Origin: Myxococcota bacterium
GTDB taxonomy: Bacteria; Myxococcota; XYA12-FULL-58-9; JALHOP01
DNA: 64,000 nucleotides
Reading direction: 5' to 3'
NCBI GenBank assembly: GCA_022842935.1
Contig: JALHOP010000005.1
Coordinates: 213,307-277,306, forward strand
In this document: one piece after another, positions 45,726-54,309 of the stretch
Numbering within the stretch: position 1 is the stretch's first letter
How the letters are laid out: each line of letters begins with the position of its first letter
Made by a program: the position numbers and the translations under genes
The notes under the pieces: model-generated
Databases searched by the model: none
Told to the model about the DNA's origin: nothing
The model's input: only the letters and a program-made list of their open reading frames with translations

Positions 45726-47213
45726 ATGCAGGCCATCAAGCCGCTGCTCGGTGCTACCCGTGCGTCTCCGTCCGCTCTGCCCGAAGGTTCCGTCAAGCCG
45801 GCCGTCAGCCGTCCCGCGCTGGACACCTATTCGGTTGGCGGGTCCGTGCGGGCGGACGCTGCGTTGCACGCGCCACCATCGTTTCAGGTAAACGGCAAGA
45901 CGGTCGTGTTCGGCGACATCAAGAAGGTCGACAGCACCGTTATCCTCGACGTCGCCGCGCGCAAGAGCACCGTCAAGGCAGTCGTCGAGATTGAGCTCTC
46001 CGAGAAGGGGCAGCCGGCCATCGAGCTCGTGCCGCGCGCCACCAAGGTTACCGTCAATGGCAAAGAGGTAGACCCCGCGAGCTACAGCGACGTTCGCGAC
46101 CCGGCCAACGCGTCGAGCTTCAAGGTGCTCGGAGTCGATCTCGAGCCTGGCGTGCATCGCGTCGAGGTCGAATACGAGCTCACGGCTGGTGTCCGCTACA
46201 GCGGCGATTCGGTCGAGGTCTTCGCGCGCAAGAGCGACCTCGAGAACCGTGCCATGGACGAACAATACTTCCCCACGAACCTCGAATACGACCAGTACCC
46301 AGGTTCGATCGCGTTCGACATCCGCGGCACTGAGGTCAAACACCGTGTCATGAGTAACGGCGACGTGAGCGAAGTCGACGGTAAGCTCGTGGTCACCTTC
46401 CCGGCGCACTACAACACGGCGTCGCTCTTCCTGAACGTCATCAACCCGGCGCGCTTCTCGATCAGCGAAGACGTCTTCAAGAGCGCGAGCGGCGCCGAGA
46501 TCCCGATCACCGTCTACACGCCGGGGAGCCTCGCCCCAGGCAAGGCTCCCGATCGGCTCGGCGACGGCGTAGGCCTCAAGCCGCCGCCTCCCACCGTTCC
46601 GAACGGCGATTCCAATCTCAGTGGCATGGAAGCAGCGCACCGCGGCGTCGAGCTCACCAAACAAGCGCTCGCCAAGCACGAGAAAGACTTCGGTGCGTAC
46701 CCGCATCCACGCGTCCTCGTCCGCGTTTCTGGTTCTGGCGGCATGGAGTACTCGGGAGCGACCGAGACGAGCTTGAATGCCCTCGAGCACGAGCTGCACC
46801 ACCAATGGTTTGCGCGCTCGGCCCAGCCCGCCAATGGTAACGCGGGTTGGATCGACGAGGCCGCGGCCTCGTGGAACGACCGAGGTTACCCGACGTCACG
46901 TTCGGAGCCTGGGGTCCCGCGAAAGCTCTCCGGTTTCCCGGCTTGGCACCGCATCACGCCGCAGGCGGCATACAACCACGGGGCGAGCCTGATGGCGTTC
47001 CTCGACGGTGTCTTTGCTCCGAAAGGCGGCTTTCGCCCGGTGCTCAAGAAATTCTTCGAGGCGTACACCAAGAAGGTCTTCACGACCGAGCAGTTCCTCG
47101 AGTTCTTGAAGAAAGAAGGCGCGGGGCTGGGCGTCGACTTCGACGCGCTCTTCAAACGGCAAGTGTATGGCACCGGCCTTCACTTGATGAAGAAGGCTTC
47201 GAAGGCCGACTGA
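45726..47213 (+). CDS. M1-family-like zinc aminopeptidase
   Basis: A 495-aa protein. HELHH followed by exactly 18 residues and then Glu (in WIDEAAAS) is the gluzincin HExxH-x18-E zinc site of the M1 family. An N-terminal beta domain (about residues 60-260), a short proline-rich hinge (PPPPTVP) and a C-terminal helical part surround it; the GGMEYSG motif before the site matches the M1 GAMEN substrate-binding loop (here GGMEY). No Sec signal is visible, so the location is unclear. Confidence 0.85.
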   Translation: MQAIKPLLGATRASPSALPEGSVKPAVSRPALDTYSVGGSVRADAALHAPPSFQVNGKTVVFGDIKKVDSTVILDVAARKSTVKAVVEIELSEKGQPAIELVPRATKVTVNGKEVDPASYSDVRDPANASSFKVLGVDLEPGVHRVEVEYELTAGVRYSGDSVEVFARKSDLENRAMDEQYFPTNLEYDQYPGSIAFDIRGTEVKHRVMSNGDVSEVDGKLVVTFPAHYNTASLFLNVINPARFSISEDVFKSASGAEIPITVYTPGSLAPGKAPDRLGDGVGLKPPPPTVPNGDSNLSGMEAAHRGVELTKQALAKHEKDFGAYPHPRVLVRVSGSGGMEYSGATETSLNALEHELHHQWFARSAQPANGNAGWIDEAAASWNDRGYPTSRSEPGVPRKLSGFPAWHRITPQAAYNHGASLMAFLDGVFAPKGGFRPVLKKFFEAYTKKVFTTEQFLEFLKKEGAGLGVDFDALFKRQVYGTGLHLMKKASKAD

Positions 47214-47270
47214 CTCTGGGTTTTGTTGCGGCGCCCGCTATGGCGGACGCCGCGCCGGTTTGCCGGCTTC

Positions 47271-47690
47271 CTACGAGCGCGGATTGGAGAGGTGCGCCCA
47301 GGTGCAGCCCGGCACGGGCGAGCCGCCGGCGACCATGCTGTCGTATTTTATGCCGGTGTCGCGACGGACCCGATCGAGGAAGGTGCCGGCGATGAACGCG
47401 CGGTTCGAAATCACGAACATCGTCTCGCCAGGCTTGGCCATGTAGCCGTCCCGACCGAGCAATGCCGCCAGCGTCTCCGGCGAGATGAGACGGCCCAGCG
47501 CCGCGAACTCATTGTCGCCGATGCCCTGGGGCGTCACGCCCGCTTTGGCAAACGCGTCGAGCTCGGCGTCGAGGCCCTTGAGCTGCGCGGGGTCGACCTT
47601 GGCCGCGACCAAAGCCGCTTTCACGCTCGTGCTGCCCTCGGCGGCGACCTCGGTGCCCAAATGGAGACGAGGAGTCGGACCAACGTTCAT
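47271..47690 (-). CDS. Hypothetical protein
   Basis: A 139-aa protein starting MNVGPTPRLHLGTEVAAEG. Helical in the N-terminal 60 residues, then an AALLGRDGYMAKPGETMFVISNRAFIAG stretch. No signal and no family recognised. It converges on the metallopeptidase gene. Confidence 0.5.
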   Translation of the reverse strand: MNVGPTPRLHLGTEVAAEGSTSVKAALVAAKVDPAQLKGLDAELDAFAKAGVTPQGIGDNEFAALGRLISPETLAALLGRDGYMAKPGETMFVISNRAFIAGTFLDRVRRDTGIKYDSMVAGGSPVPGCTWAHLSNPRS

Positions 47691-47801
47691 GTGCTTTTCC
47701 CTCCGGGCAGAGCTCGCCCGTTACTCCGAGTTCGGACCAGGTATCGGGCGACGCCCGGAAGCGTTGCGTGTTGTCGCGATGGCGGCCTGGCGGTGGCGCG
47801 C

Positions 47802-50348
47802 TCAGGGCGTTCCGTAGACCTCGACCTCGCTAAGGCCAGCGTTCGAGGTCCCCGGGCTCGTCGCCGTGATCGTCACACGCAAGCTCGTGGTCGCACGCGG
47901 GGGAAAGCTCACCGTCCGCCCAGCGCCACCGTTCGCGAGCGCGGGCACCGTCACGCTCGAGCCGTCGCTGAAGGTCAGGGTGGCGCCGGTCACCTGGTCG
48001 GTGAGGTTAGGGCGATCGTGGAGGACGATGCGCGCAACGGTTTGGGGGCTGCTCCAGTCCAGTTGCAGCCATGCTCCGGCGCGCTCGCCGGCCGCCACCC
48101 ATTCGCTGCCGGGCCTCTTGGGAAATCCCGCCGCGACCCCGTCGACCGCCTTCGCAGCGACCTGCTGCGTGGTCGTGTTTTCGGAGGAGGCGCTGAGGCG
48201 AGCCTGTGAGGCGATGTTGGTCGGCCTGCCCTTGACCTTGGTGACGAGCGCGGCACCGGGGTTCAACGCGACGGGTAAAGTGCTCTCGTAGACTTTGACC
48301 TCGGCGAGGCCGACGTTCTGCGTGCCAGGGGTCGTGTTGGCGATTGTGATGCGCAGACGCCGCGCCGCGACCGGCGGAAACGTCACCTCGCGCGCCGTGC
48401 CATCGGCAGGGAGAGCGCCGGCCGGAACCGGGACGGCGTCGTCGAAGGTCAGGGTCGCCTCGGTGACGTTGTCGGAGGGGTTTACGCGGTCGTGCAGTAC
48501 GACGCGGTCGATGACGTGGTCGCTCGTCCATTCGAGCAGGAGCCAGGCGCCATTGCGCTCGCCAGCGGTGACCCACTCCCGCGTGTAGTCGCCCGGCCAG
48601 CCGTCGACGACACCATCGACCGCCTTGCTCGCGTCCTGGGCGCTACCTGCTCCCGGTGTCGACGCGGTGGCGGTGGCGAGTGGGGCGATGTTGCCGTCGG
48701 CAGCTCCCGCATCGCTCGGCGCCGCCGCGACTCCGTACACGACGACCTCCGCGAGCCCGGCCGCGCTCGTCTCTGCGCTCGTGCCGTCAATGACGAGCCG
48801 AAGAGTCTTCGTGAGCACGGGCGGGAAGCTCATGGTGAGACCCGCTCCCGCGTTGTCGAGGATTCCGGCCGTTCTCGTCACTCCGCCATCGAAGACGAGC
48901 GTCAGGCTGGTCACATGGTCTTGCAGGCTTGGGCGGTCGTGAACGACCACGCGGTCGACCGAGTAGGGTGTTGGCCAATCGAGCTGCAGCCAAGCGCCAG
49001 CGCGTTCGCCATTCGTCACCCATTCTTTGCCTGGATCGTTCGGTGCGCCGCCGACCATTTCGTCGACGGCCCTCGTGGCTTGCTGGCCTGGCCTCTCCGA
49101 CGACGATGACACCTTGGCCCGCGGTGCGATGTTCGTGGACGCGGTGGCGCTCGGCGGGCGCGTCGCGACGTGCACCGAGACCCTGTCTTCGAGGCTTTGC
49201 AGCGCGCCCTGACTTACGACCAGCGCGAAGCTGAACACCTCGTCTTTGCCCAGGTCGGCAGGCACTGTGAACGACGGCCGCGCGGTGTCCGCGCGAGCGA
49301 GCGTCACTGGCGGACCGTCGCGTTGTGTCCACTGGAAGCTCAAGGGACCATCGGGGTCGCTGCTGCGGGACGCGTCGAGCTGAACGCTCGCGCCCGGCGC
49401 CACCGCGAGAGGCGCGCCAGCGTCGACGCGTGGGGGCCGATCGCTGCTCGTCGGATTTTCGGACCAGAACACCTCGTCCCGGTGGATGGACTTACCGATG
49501 AACGCTCCGGAGCCGCCTTGGCTCACGTGTGCGTCGATCGCGAGATACTTCGGGTTTAGCTGCGGCGTAGGGTTCTGCATCGCCCGCGGCACGTCGATGC
49601 TCTGGCGATCGGCCCAGCGCAGACCGGTGGGCGCAAGCCCCGGCGGTTCGGTCACGTAGGTGCCGGGGTTTGGCGGCGCCGGCCAAGCCCTGGAGTCGAT
49701 GCTCCACACGAGCGCGTGATGGAGCGTTGCGACGTATTTGGGGTCGCCCGCAGCGACAGCCTTCATCGCCTCGCGCACCGCGGCGCTCGTCTTGCTGTGG
49801 TCGGGGTGCACGTCGAAGTCGGCGTGCGTAATGACGTGGGTTGGCCGGACCTTGTCGATGACGTCGACGAGGTCGGCCTGAAGGTTGCGCTTGTTGAAAG
49901 ACGCATGCATGCCGAAGCGATGGTGATGGTAGTCGGAGCGCCCGAGCCCCCGGTTTCCGAAGGTCACGGACTGGCCATGGACCGACGTCAGCACGGCGCC
50001 TGGCTCGGCGTAGGTGGGGTTTGCGAGTAGGTCGTGAAGGCGGTTGTCGGGATAGCCGAGAAAGACGAGGTCGTCTTCGCGGACACCAAGGAAGCTTTGC
50101 GCAGCGACCGCTTCACCCTGGCGCGCAACGCCCGTAACCGGACCACCGACCAGGTCCCCATTGGTCATGTAGACCACTGTGACGTGTTCGCCACGCAGGC
50201 GCGCCGCGTAGACGACGCCGGCCGCCATGATCACGTCATCATCGGGGTGAGCCGCGACCACCATGAGGCTCGCTTGCGCGGCGCGCGGCGCGACGCTCCC
50301 GAGCAGCGCAGCCAGCATCGCGAGCAATTGCAGACACGGTCGTGCCAT
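47802..50348 (-). CDS. Secreted PIG-L-family deacetylase with three repeated C-terminal beta domains
   Basis: An 848-aa protein with a Sec signal peptide (LLAMLAALLGSVAPRAAQA), a PIG-L/LmbE domain with the zinc motif AHPDDD and a later HPDH (about residues 28-230), an Ig/PKD-like domain (about 330-430) and three tandem discoidin-like domains of 135-145 aa, each with ASSE/VD-GEWVTAGER-AWLQLDW, HDR and a LTFDG-type strand. The third domain ends at the C-terminus. PIG-L enzymes remove acetyl from N-acetylglucosamine-type sugars; the repeats probably bind carbohydrate. The start at MARPCLQ is chosen because it opens the signal peptide. Confidence 0.87.
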   Translation of the reverse strand: MARPCLQLLAMLAALLGSVAPRAAQASLMVVAAHPDDDVIMAAGVVYAARLRGEHVTVVYMTNGDLVGGPVTGVARQGEAVAAQSFLGVREDDLVFLGYPDNRLHDLLANPTYAEPGAVLTSVHGQSVTFGNRGLGRSDYHHHRFGMHASFNKRNLQADLVDVIDKVRPTHVITHADFDVHPDHSKTSAAVREAMKAVAAGDPKYVATLHHALVWSIDSRAWPAPPNPGTYVTEPPGLAPTGLRWADRQSIDVPRAMQNPTPQLNPKYLAIDAHVSQGGSGAFIGKSIHRDEVFWSENPTSSDRPPRVDAGAPLAVAPGASVQLDASRSSDPDGPLSFQWTQRDGPPVTLARADTARPSFTVPADLGKDEVFSFALVVSQGALQSLEDRVSVHVATRPPSATASTNIAPRAKVSSSSERPGQQATRAVDEMVGGAPNDPGKEWVTNGERAGAWLQLDWPTPYSVDRVVVHDRPSLQDHVTSLTLVFDGGVTRTAGILDNAGAGLTMSFPPVLTKTLRLVIDGTSAETSAAGLAEVVVYGVAAAPSDAGAADGNIAPLATATASTPGAGSAQDASKAVDGVVDGWPGDYTREWVTAGERNGAWLLLEWTSDHVIDRVVLHDRVNPSDNVTEATLTFDDAVPVPAGALPADGTAREVTFPPVAARRLRITIANTTPGTQNVGLAEVKVYESTLPVALNPGAALVTKVKGRPTNIASQARLSASSENTTTQQVAAKAVDGVAAGFPKRPGSEWVAAGERAGAWLQLDWSSPQTVARIVLHDRPNLTDQVTGATLTFSDGSSVTVPALANGGAGRTVSFPPRATTSLRVTITATSPGTSNAGLSEVEVYGTP

Positions 50349-50524
50349 CGCCCTGGCGGTGATAGCACCGCGCGGAGGTGCGATCGACCCTCCGCCTCGT
50401 GCCGCACTTCCGGGAAGGACCCACCGCGAAGTGAGAAGAACCCCGAAGAACCAGAACCCCGAACCAACGCGCGGCGGACTGCCAATCTGACGGCTCGGGT
50501 GCTCCCGGTTCATACCAGGGGGAT

Positions 50525-50887
50525 ATGGCGTCCGCAGGGGGATTTGCGGAGCACAACGCGATCACGAGCCGCCTCGCTGCGCTTGCGGCCGACGCCAGCC
50601 CGGCGATTCGTGCAGCGCTCTCCCACGACGTCGGCGCTCCCGAACTCGCCGAGCAATACGAGCACTCGGCGCCGCTCCCTTTCCCGAAGGCGATCAATGA
50701 CCAGATCGCGCGGAGCTACGGCCAGGGCGTGACTGACGGCATGCGCGCCGGTCTCCGCAACTTCGCCGAGCGCCTGGAGCGACGCGCCGAGGAGATCCGC
50801 CGCCACTACCCCAACGAGGGGATGATGGTGATCGCGCTCGAACTCGACACGTGGGTTGCCCGTCTTCGCGCGGCGGTGACGCTGTGA
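50525..50887 (+). CDS. Provirus ORF, 3' portion of an attP-spanning gene
   Basis: In the integrated state this reads as a 120-aa protein with ATG at 50525, of which two bases are host DNA. The AGGGGG run is only two bases before that ATG, poor spacing. In the joined (excised) form the frame continues upstream through the 18-bp repeat to ATG 61193, giving 149 aa. The body is helical (GLRNFAERLERRAEEIRRHY). Function unknown. Its stop overlaps the next start (GTGA). Confidence 0.75.
   Translation: MASAGGFAEHNAITSRLAALAADASPAIRAALSHDVGAPELAEQYEHSAPLPFPKAINDQIARSYGQGVTDGMRAGLRNFAERLERRAEEIRRHYPNEGMMVIALELDTWVARLRAAVTL
50527..50544. repeat. attL core, 18-bp direct repeat
   Basis: The sequence ggcgtccgcagggggatt is identical to 61282-61299, where it covers the 3' end of tRNA-Glu. 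Immediately around it TCCGC (50531-50535) and GCGGA (50546-50550) form an inverted repeat with a 10-base spacer, the type of core a tyrosine recombinase could bind. Confidence 0.92.
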
Positions 50888-51165
50888 ACACGATCAACAT
50901 CGCCAGGGGCACAGTAGAAACCGACCCGGTCCTTAAAGCGCAGTTCCTCGCTTTCTGGCGTCGCGCGGCCGAGCTCGGCAACGCCGACGAATTGCGGCGT
51001 ATCGAGTCTGAGCTAGCGACGGCCGGTCACCGCGAGATCGCAGACGGACTAATGAACGCAATCCAGGAGGCGATGGCTATCGACGCACCCGCGCGCGCTC
51101 TCGCGTCAGTGCTCTTTTTGGTCGCGGTTCGCATGGAAGAGCTGCAAGCGGGCGGCGAAAAATGA
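50884..51165 (+). CDS. Provirus small protein
   Basis: A 93-aa protein with GTG start overlapping the previous stop (GTGA). Helical, with AELGNADELRRIESELATAGHREIADGLMNAIQEAM; no Cys, no membrane helix. It ends four bases into the next gene (ATGA). Part of the early operon before rep; function unknown. Confidence 0.7.
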   Translation: MNTINIARGTVETDPVLKAQFLAFWRRAAELGNADELRRIESELATAGHREIADGLMNAIQEAMAIDAPARALASVLFLVAVRMEELQAGGEK

Positions 51166-51476
51166 TCGGCGAAACCTTCGGTCGTTGGCTCGTGATCGGC
51201 GAGGCGCCGCGCGACTATAACCGCCAAGCGCGATGGCGGTGTGTCTGCCTTTGCGGACAGTCGGCGACGGTGCACCAGAACGCGTTGAGACGCGGAGACT
51301 CGAGGTCGTGCGGTGGCTGCACGCAGCGCAAGTCGCCGTTGCTGCTCGCGCTGGCCCCGTCCGCCATGACGCTCGGCGCGTCGGTCGCGCTGTACTCGCA
51401 GCGACGGCCGACGATCGCCGAGCTTTCCGCGGCGATGCGCCACTCCAACAAACGACGAAAGGCGCTAGGCACATGA
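51162..51476 (+). CDS. Provirus protein with phage-type zinc-binding domain
   Basis: A 104-aa protein. GETFGRWLVIGEAPRDYN, then WRCVCLCGQ, then RRGDSRSCGGC: this is the small zinc module with two Cys pairs (C-x-C-x-x..., C-x-x-C) seen beside HNH endonucleases and in many small phage proteins of the pattern GxRFGxLTV...WxCxCxCG...SCGC. The C-terminal half is helical and basic. Possibly nucleic-acid binding. Confidence 0.65.
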   Translation: MIGETFGRWLVIGEAPRDYNRQARWRCVCLCGQSATVHQNALRRGDSRSCGGCTQRKSPLLLALAPSAMTLGASVALYSQRRPTIAELSAAMRHSNKRRKALGT

Positions 51477-51658
51477 GGCGCGGCGAGCTGACCCCCCAAG
51501 CTCGCCGCACCCCTGAAGTTCGTTTCGACCCTGACGCGGCGGTTGCCCGCGTCAGGCGTCGTCACGACGATCGGGCGGCCGCGCTCGGGTCTGAATGGCA
51601 GGCCTGGAAGGCTCACTACGACGACGCGGATCGTCGGCGCGCTGAGGCTCGCCGATGA
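51473..51658 (+). CDS. Provirus small basic protein
   Basis: A 61-aa, highly charged protein (MRRGELTPQARRTPEV..., RRRHDDRAAALGSEWQAWKAHYDDADRRRAEARR) with ATG overlapping the previous stop (ATGA) and its own TGA overlapping the next ATG. Probably helical. Function unknown. Confidence 0.6.
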   Translation: MRRGELTPQARRTPEVRFDPDAAVARVRRRHDDRAAALGSEWQAWKAHYDDADRRRAEARR

Positions 51659-51810
51659 TGGCGCCGGCCTGCTGGCTCACCCACATGGCGTGCGGTCGCG
51701 CGACGTTCCCTGACCGGCTGAACAACTGGCTCGGACAGGAGGCGATCACGGCCGCCTGCCTTTGGACCTACGTCAACTTGATCTGGGCGGTCCGAGCGTG
51801 CGGCCACTAG
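51655..51810 (+). CDS. Provirus small hydrophobic protein
   Basis: A 51-aa frame starting ATGATGGCG with four-base overlap to the previous stop and ending TAG at 51808-51810. Residues 28-48 (QEAITAACLWTYVNLIWAVRA) form a possible single membrane helix. The end overlaps the annotated rep start by 49 bases, which could mean that rep starts further downstream. Confidence 0.45.
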   Translation: MMAPACWLTHMACGRATFPDRLNNWLGQEAITAACLWTYVNLIWAVRACGH

Positions 51811-53252
51811 ACACTACGGACAGGCAAAGTTTCCGCCCCCCAAAGGGTGACGTAAAATCAAGGGGTTACAAGACCCCTGACGAACGGTCACTTTTGCGGC
51901 GAAAGACCCGCGCGGACAGGCTTTCGCTCACCGCGGCTGCGCGGGAAATCGCGGCCGCGGTGGGTCACAAATGCGCCGACTGCGGCCGCAAGGCGGTGTG
52001 GGACGTGCCGCTGGCTGTCTACCTCTGCCCGTCGTGCGGCACGGTCGTCTCGCGCTCGATTGTCGTTCGCGGGTCGGTGTGTGGGGTGAAACCGCTGCCC
52101 GGGCGCCGCGTGCAGGTGCAGGCGTCCCGGCTCGACTTCGCGAGCGGCGAGGCGCGAGCCCACGTGAGCGGCGTGCGTCGGTGCAATCAGCCCCACCGCT
52201 GCCCCGACTGCGCGTCGGCACGGCGCATTGATGACGCGCGAACCATCACTACGTGCGTTGGTGGGTTCCGCGCCGACAGTGACCAGCACCGCGTCTACCT
52301 AGTGACGCTCACCACCCCCCACCAGGCCGACCAGCGGCTACGGGAGCTACGCCGCGGCGTTACCGTGGCGTACCAACGCAGTCAGACCGGGAGAAAAATC
52401 AAACGCTTCCGCTCCCGGTTCGCGATCGTAAGCTCGCTGCGTCGACTCGAGGTGACCCACAGCGAGGTGAATGGCTGGCACCCCCACGCGCACTGCTTGT
52501 TTTTCACGTCACGGCCGCTGAGCGCGCGCGAACAACACGCAATGGGTACGTGGCTGCGCCGGTACTACGGCCGCGAACTCGCGCGGCGCGGCCTAGGGCG
52601 TCCGGCCGCGTGGTGTATCGACGTGCAGGAGGCGATCGATCCCGGTGACTACCTGGCGAAAATGGGGGTGCTCGAGGTCGCTGGCGACGCGGGTGTAAAG
52701 CAGGCGAGGTGCCGCGGCTGTCGCAGCGTGCAGCCCACGACCTGGAACCACGAGCACGAGCGGCGCGAGTGCACTGTGTGCGCTGGAGCGGTCAACCGCA
52801 ACCCGTGGCAAATACTCGCCGACTGGCGCGACCATCGCAGCAAGAAAGACCGCGGCATTCTCCGCAAGTACTACCACGAGATACGCGGCGCGCGGCTGCT
52901 GACTTGGTCGCGGTGGCGCTTCGGTATAGAGCTTCGCAAGGCCTACCCGGACGTCGGTGCCGAGCCACAGCGCACGCTAGACGAGACACTGACGAAGGCA
53001 CCCCTCGCGCTCACGCGCGAGGCCTGGCGCGAGATAGCACCCAACCCGAGCCGCGTGGCTGCGCTGCTTGACGCGTACGAGCGGCACGACGCGGCCGCGC
53101 TCGAGACCGTGCTGGGCGACCACATGCCACCCGCCGAACTGGCTTACTTCCCCCCAGACGACCCTCTGCCGGAGTGGCGCGGCGAGACCCCATGGCTACC
53201 GACCAAAGACGAGCGGCGCGAACTCCGCGAAGCACTTGCCGCGCCTAGTTAG
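51762..53252 (+). CDS. rep: HUH-type rolling-circle replication initiator
   Basis: A 496-aa Rep. Motif I is VYLVTLTTPHQ; motif II is GWHPHAHCLFF with His240, 242 and 244 (metal-binding HUH); motif III is DPGDYLAKMGV with the catalytic Tyr297 and Lys300 (Y-x-x-K, one tyrosine). Two zinc-finger-like Cys modules flank it: CADCGRKA...YLCPSCG and CRGCRS...ECTVC. Such proteins nick the origin and start rolling-circle replication of small plasmids and viruses. Start uncertain (ATG 51762, or GTG 51798); the first 60 residues are not conserved-looking. Confidence 0.9.
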   Translation: MDLRQLDLGGPSVRPLDTTDRQSFRPPKGDVKSRGYKTPDERSLLRRKTRADRLSLTAAAREIAAAVGHKCADCGRKAVWDVPLAVYLCPSCGTVVSRSIVVRGSVCGVKPLPGRRVQVQASRLDFASGEARAHVSGVRRCNQPHRCPDCASARRIDDARTITTCVGGFRADSDQHRVYLVTLTTPHQADQRLRELRRGVTVAYQRSQTGRKIKRFRSRFAIVSSLRRLEVTHSEVNGWHPHAHCLFFTSRPLSAREQHAMGTWLRRYYGRELARRGLGRPAAWCIDVQEAIDPGDYLAKMGVLEVAGDAGVKQARCRGCRSVQPTTWNHEHERRECTVCAGAVNRNPWQILADWRDHRSKKDRGILRKYYHEIRGARLLTWSRWRFGIELRKAYPDVGAEPQRTLDETLTKAPLALTREAWREIAPNPSRVAALLDAYERHDAAALETVLGDHMPPAELAYFPPDDPLPEWRGETPWLPTKDERRELREALAAPS

Positions 53253-53272
53253 TTGGTATACGTAGCTACCCC

Positions 53273-53506
53273 GTGAGTAAGCGAACGCGGTTTCAGACGC
53301 TCAAGGTGAGCGATGAGGAAAAGGCCGCGCTAGCAGAACGCGCACGCGCCGAGGGAACAACGGTAAGCGCGTTGGTACGGTCACTCGCTACGCCCGTAGC
53401 GAAAACCGCAGCCGCGCCCGCCGCGCCAACCGCGCTGCCCATTTTCAACGTGGATGACCTCGGGCACGACCCGTGGCGCCGCGATAACGGAGCACTGAAG
53501 CGATGA
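53273..53506 (+). CDS. Ribbon-helix-helix-like small DNA-binding protein
   Basis: A 77-aa protein (GTG start). FQTLKVSDEEKAALAERARAEGTTVSALVRSLA fits the Arc/CopG ribbon-helix-helix pattern, with a beta strand followed by two helices. The C-terminal half is alanine/proline-rich, ending DPWRRDNGALKR. It follows rep closely and is probably a copy-number or transcription regulator of the element. Its stop overlaps the next start (ATGA). Confidence 0.65.
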   Translation: MSKRTRFQTLKVSDEEKAALAERARAEGTTVSALVRSLATPVAKTAAAPAAPTALPIFNVDDLGHDPWRRDNGALKR

Positions 53507-53739
53507 ACGATTTACGGGCCGTGATCTACAGCGACGACGCAGGCAACGAGTGGCCGGCGATTGTGACCGGGATAAACAACGAGCCGCGCTTTAGCGCCGA
53601 GGGCGTGAAGTTGCTCGACTCGACTCCGCGCCTACACCTGACGGTGTTCGATACGCGCGACGCAACCGGCACACGCCGCGTGCTCGACGTGTCACCGGGC
53701 GACGGACCGCACAGCTACCGCGAGCCCAGCGAAGCGTGA
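53503..53739 (+). CDS. Provirus hypothetical protein
   Basis: A 78-aa protein (MNDLRAVIYSDDAGNEWPAIV...) with a beta-rich appearance and no recognised family. It overlaps the previous stop by four bases and the following GTG by four bases. Confidence 0.6.
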   Translation: MNDLRAVIYSDDAGNEWPAIVTGINNEPRFSAEGVKLLDSTPRLHLTVFDTRDATGTRRVLDVSPGDGPHSYREPSEA

Positions 53740-53897
53740 GCATCGAACAACTGATCCGCGACATCATCGCGAACCTGCCCCGGAGACCCAATGGCGCCGA
53801 ACGACGAGACGAGCACCGAATACGACGCGAACCAATACACAGCGAGCCCGGATCAGTCCGGCATAGCGGAAAGCGTCCCGGCTGGTGGGGCTGGTGA
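53736..53897 (+). CDS. Possible small basic protein overlapping the next gene
   Basis: A GTG-started frame of 53 codons overlaps the previous stop (GTGA) in the manner used throughout this element, then runs 107 bases into the next gene in another frame, ending GWWGW. It is rich in Arg and His. It may be a real small protein or only a frame used by ribosomes to reach the next start. Confidence 0.35.
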   Translation: MSIEQLIRDIIANLPRRPNGAERRDEHRIRREPIHSEPGSVRHSGKRPGWWGW

Positions 53898-54309
53898 AGT
53901 TGACGGGGTACCGTTCTCGGCGCCTGAGTTCGCACCGCAGGCGGCCGCACCACAGCCCACAGCGCGCGACGACGGCGCGGGGGGCGGCGAGGCGATTCTT
54001 GCGGCGATGGTTTTCGGGTTCGCGGTGAGCCGCTTTACCGGACAGCCGTTAACGCCCGCCGAGAAGGCGCGCTTTGTCGAGGACCTGACCCCGGTACTGA
54101 AAAAGCACAACGTGCCCGCGATGCTTCCCCCCGAGGAGACGCAGCTCGTGAGCACCGTTGTTGAAATCGTGGCGCCGCGCGTCGCGGCGATGGGTGCAAC
54201 AGATGATCAATCTCTTCCTGGGGAAACGCGGGAGCGGCAAGAGCGCAGCACTCCGCAAAGTGGCCTACCGCGCAAGCCTGGAGCCATCCGTATGCCTAGT
54301 CTGGCATGA
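53791..54309 (+). CDS. Provirus hypothetical protein, overlaps ATPase gene
   Basis: A 172-aa protein with ATG and a CGGAGA ribosome-binding site. Acidic/low-complexity N-terminal 60 residues, then a core GEAILAAMVFGFAVSRFTGQPLTPAEKARFVEDL with one short hydrophobic stretch. The last 107 bases overlap the ATPase gene in another frame, so the C-terminal 35 residues come from shared DNA. Function unknown, possibly a small virion or assembly protein. Confidence 0.6.
   Translation: MAPNDETSTEYDANQYTASPDQSGIAESVPAGGAGEVDGVPFSAPEFAPQAAAPQPTARDDGAGGGEAILAAMVFGFAVSRFTGQPLTPAEKARFVEDLTPVLKKHNVPAMLPPEETQLVSTVVEIVAPRVAAMGATDDQSLPGETRERQERSTPQSGLPRKPGAIRMPSLA

Noticed and set aside
53253-53272. Operator-like GGTATACGTAGCTACC just before the ribbon-helix-helix gene.
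   Set aside because: Only the central TACGTA is a true palindrome; too short to call an operator without comparison.
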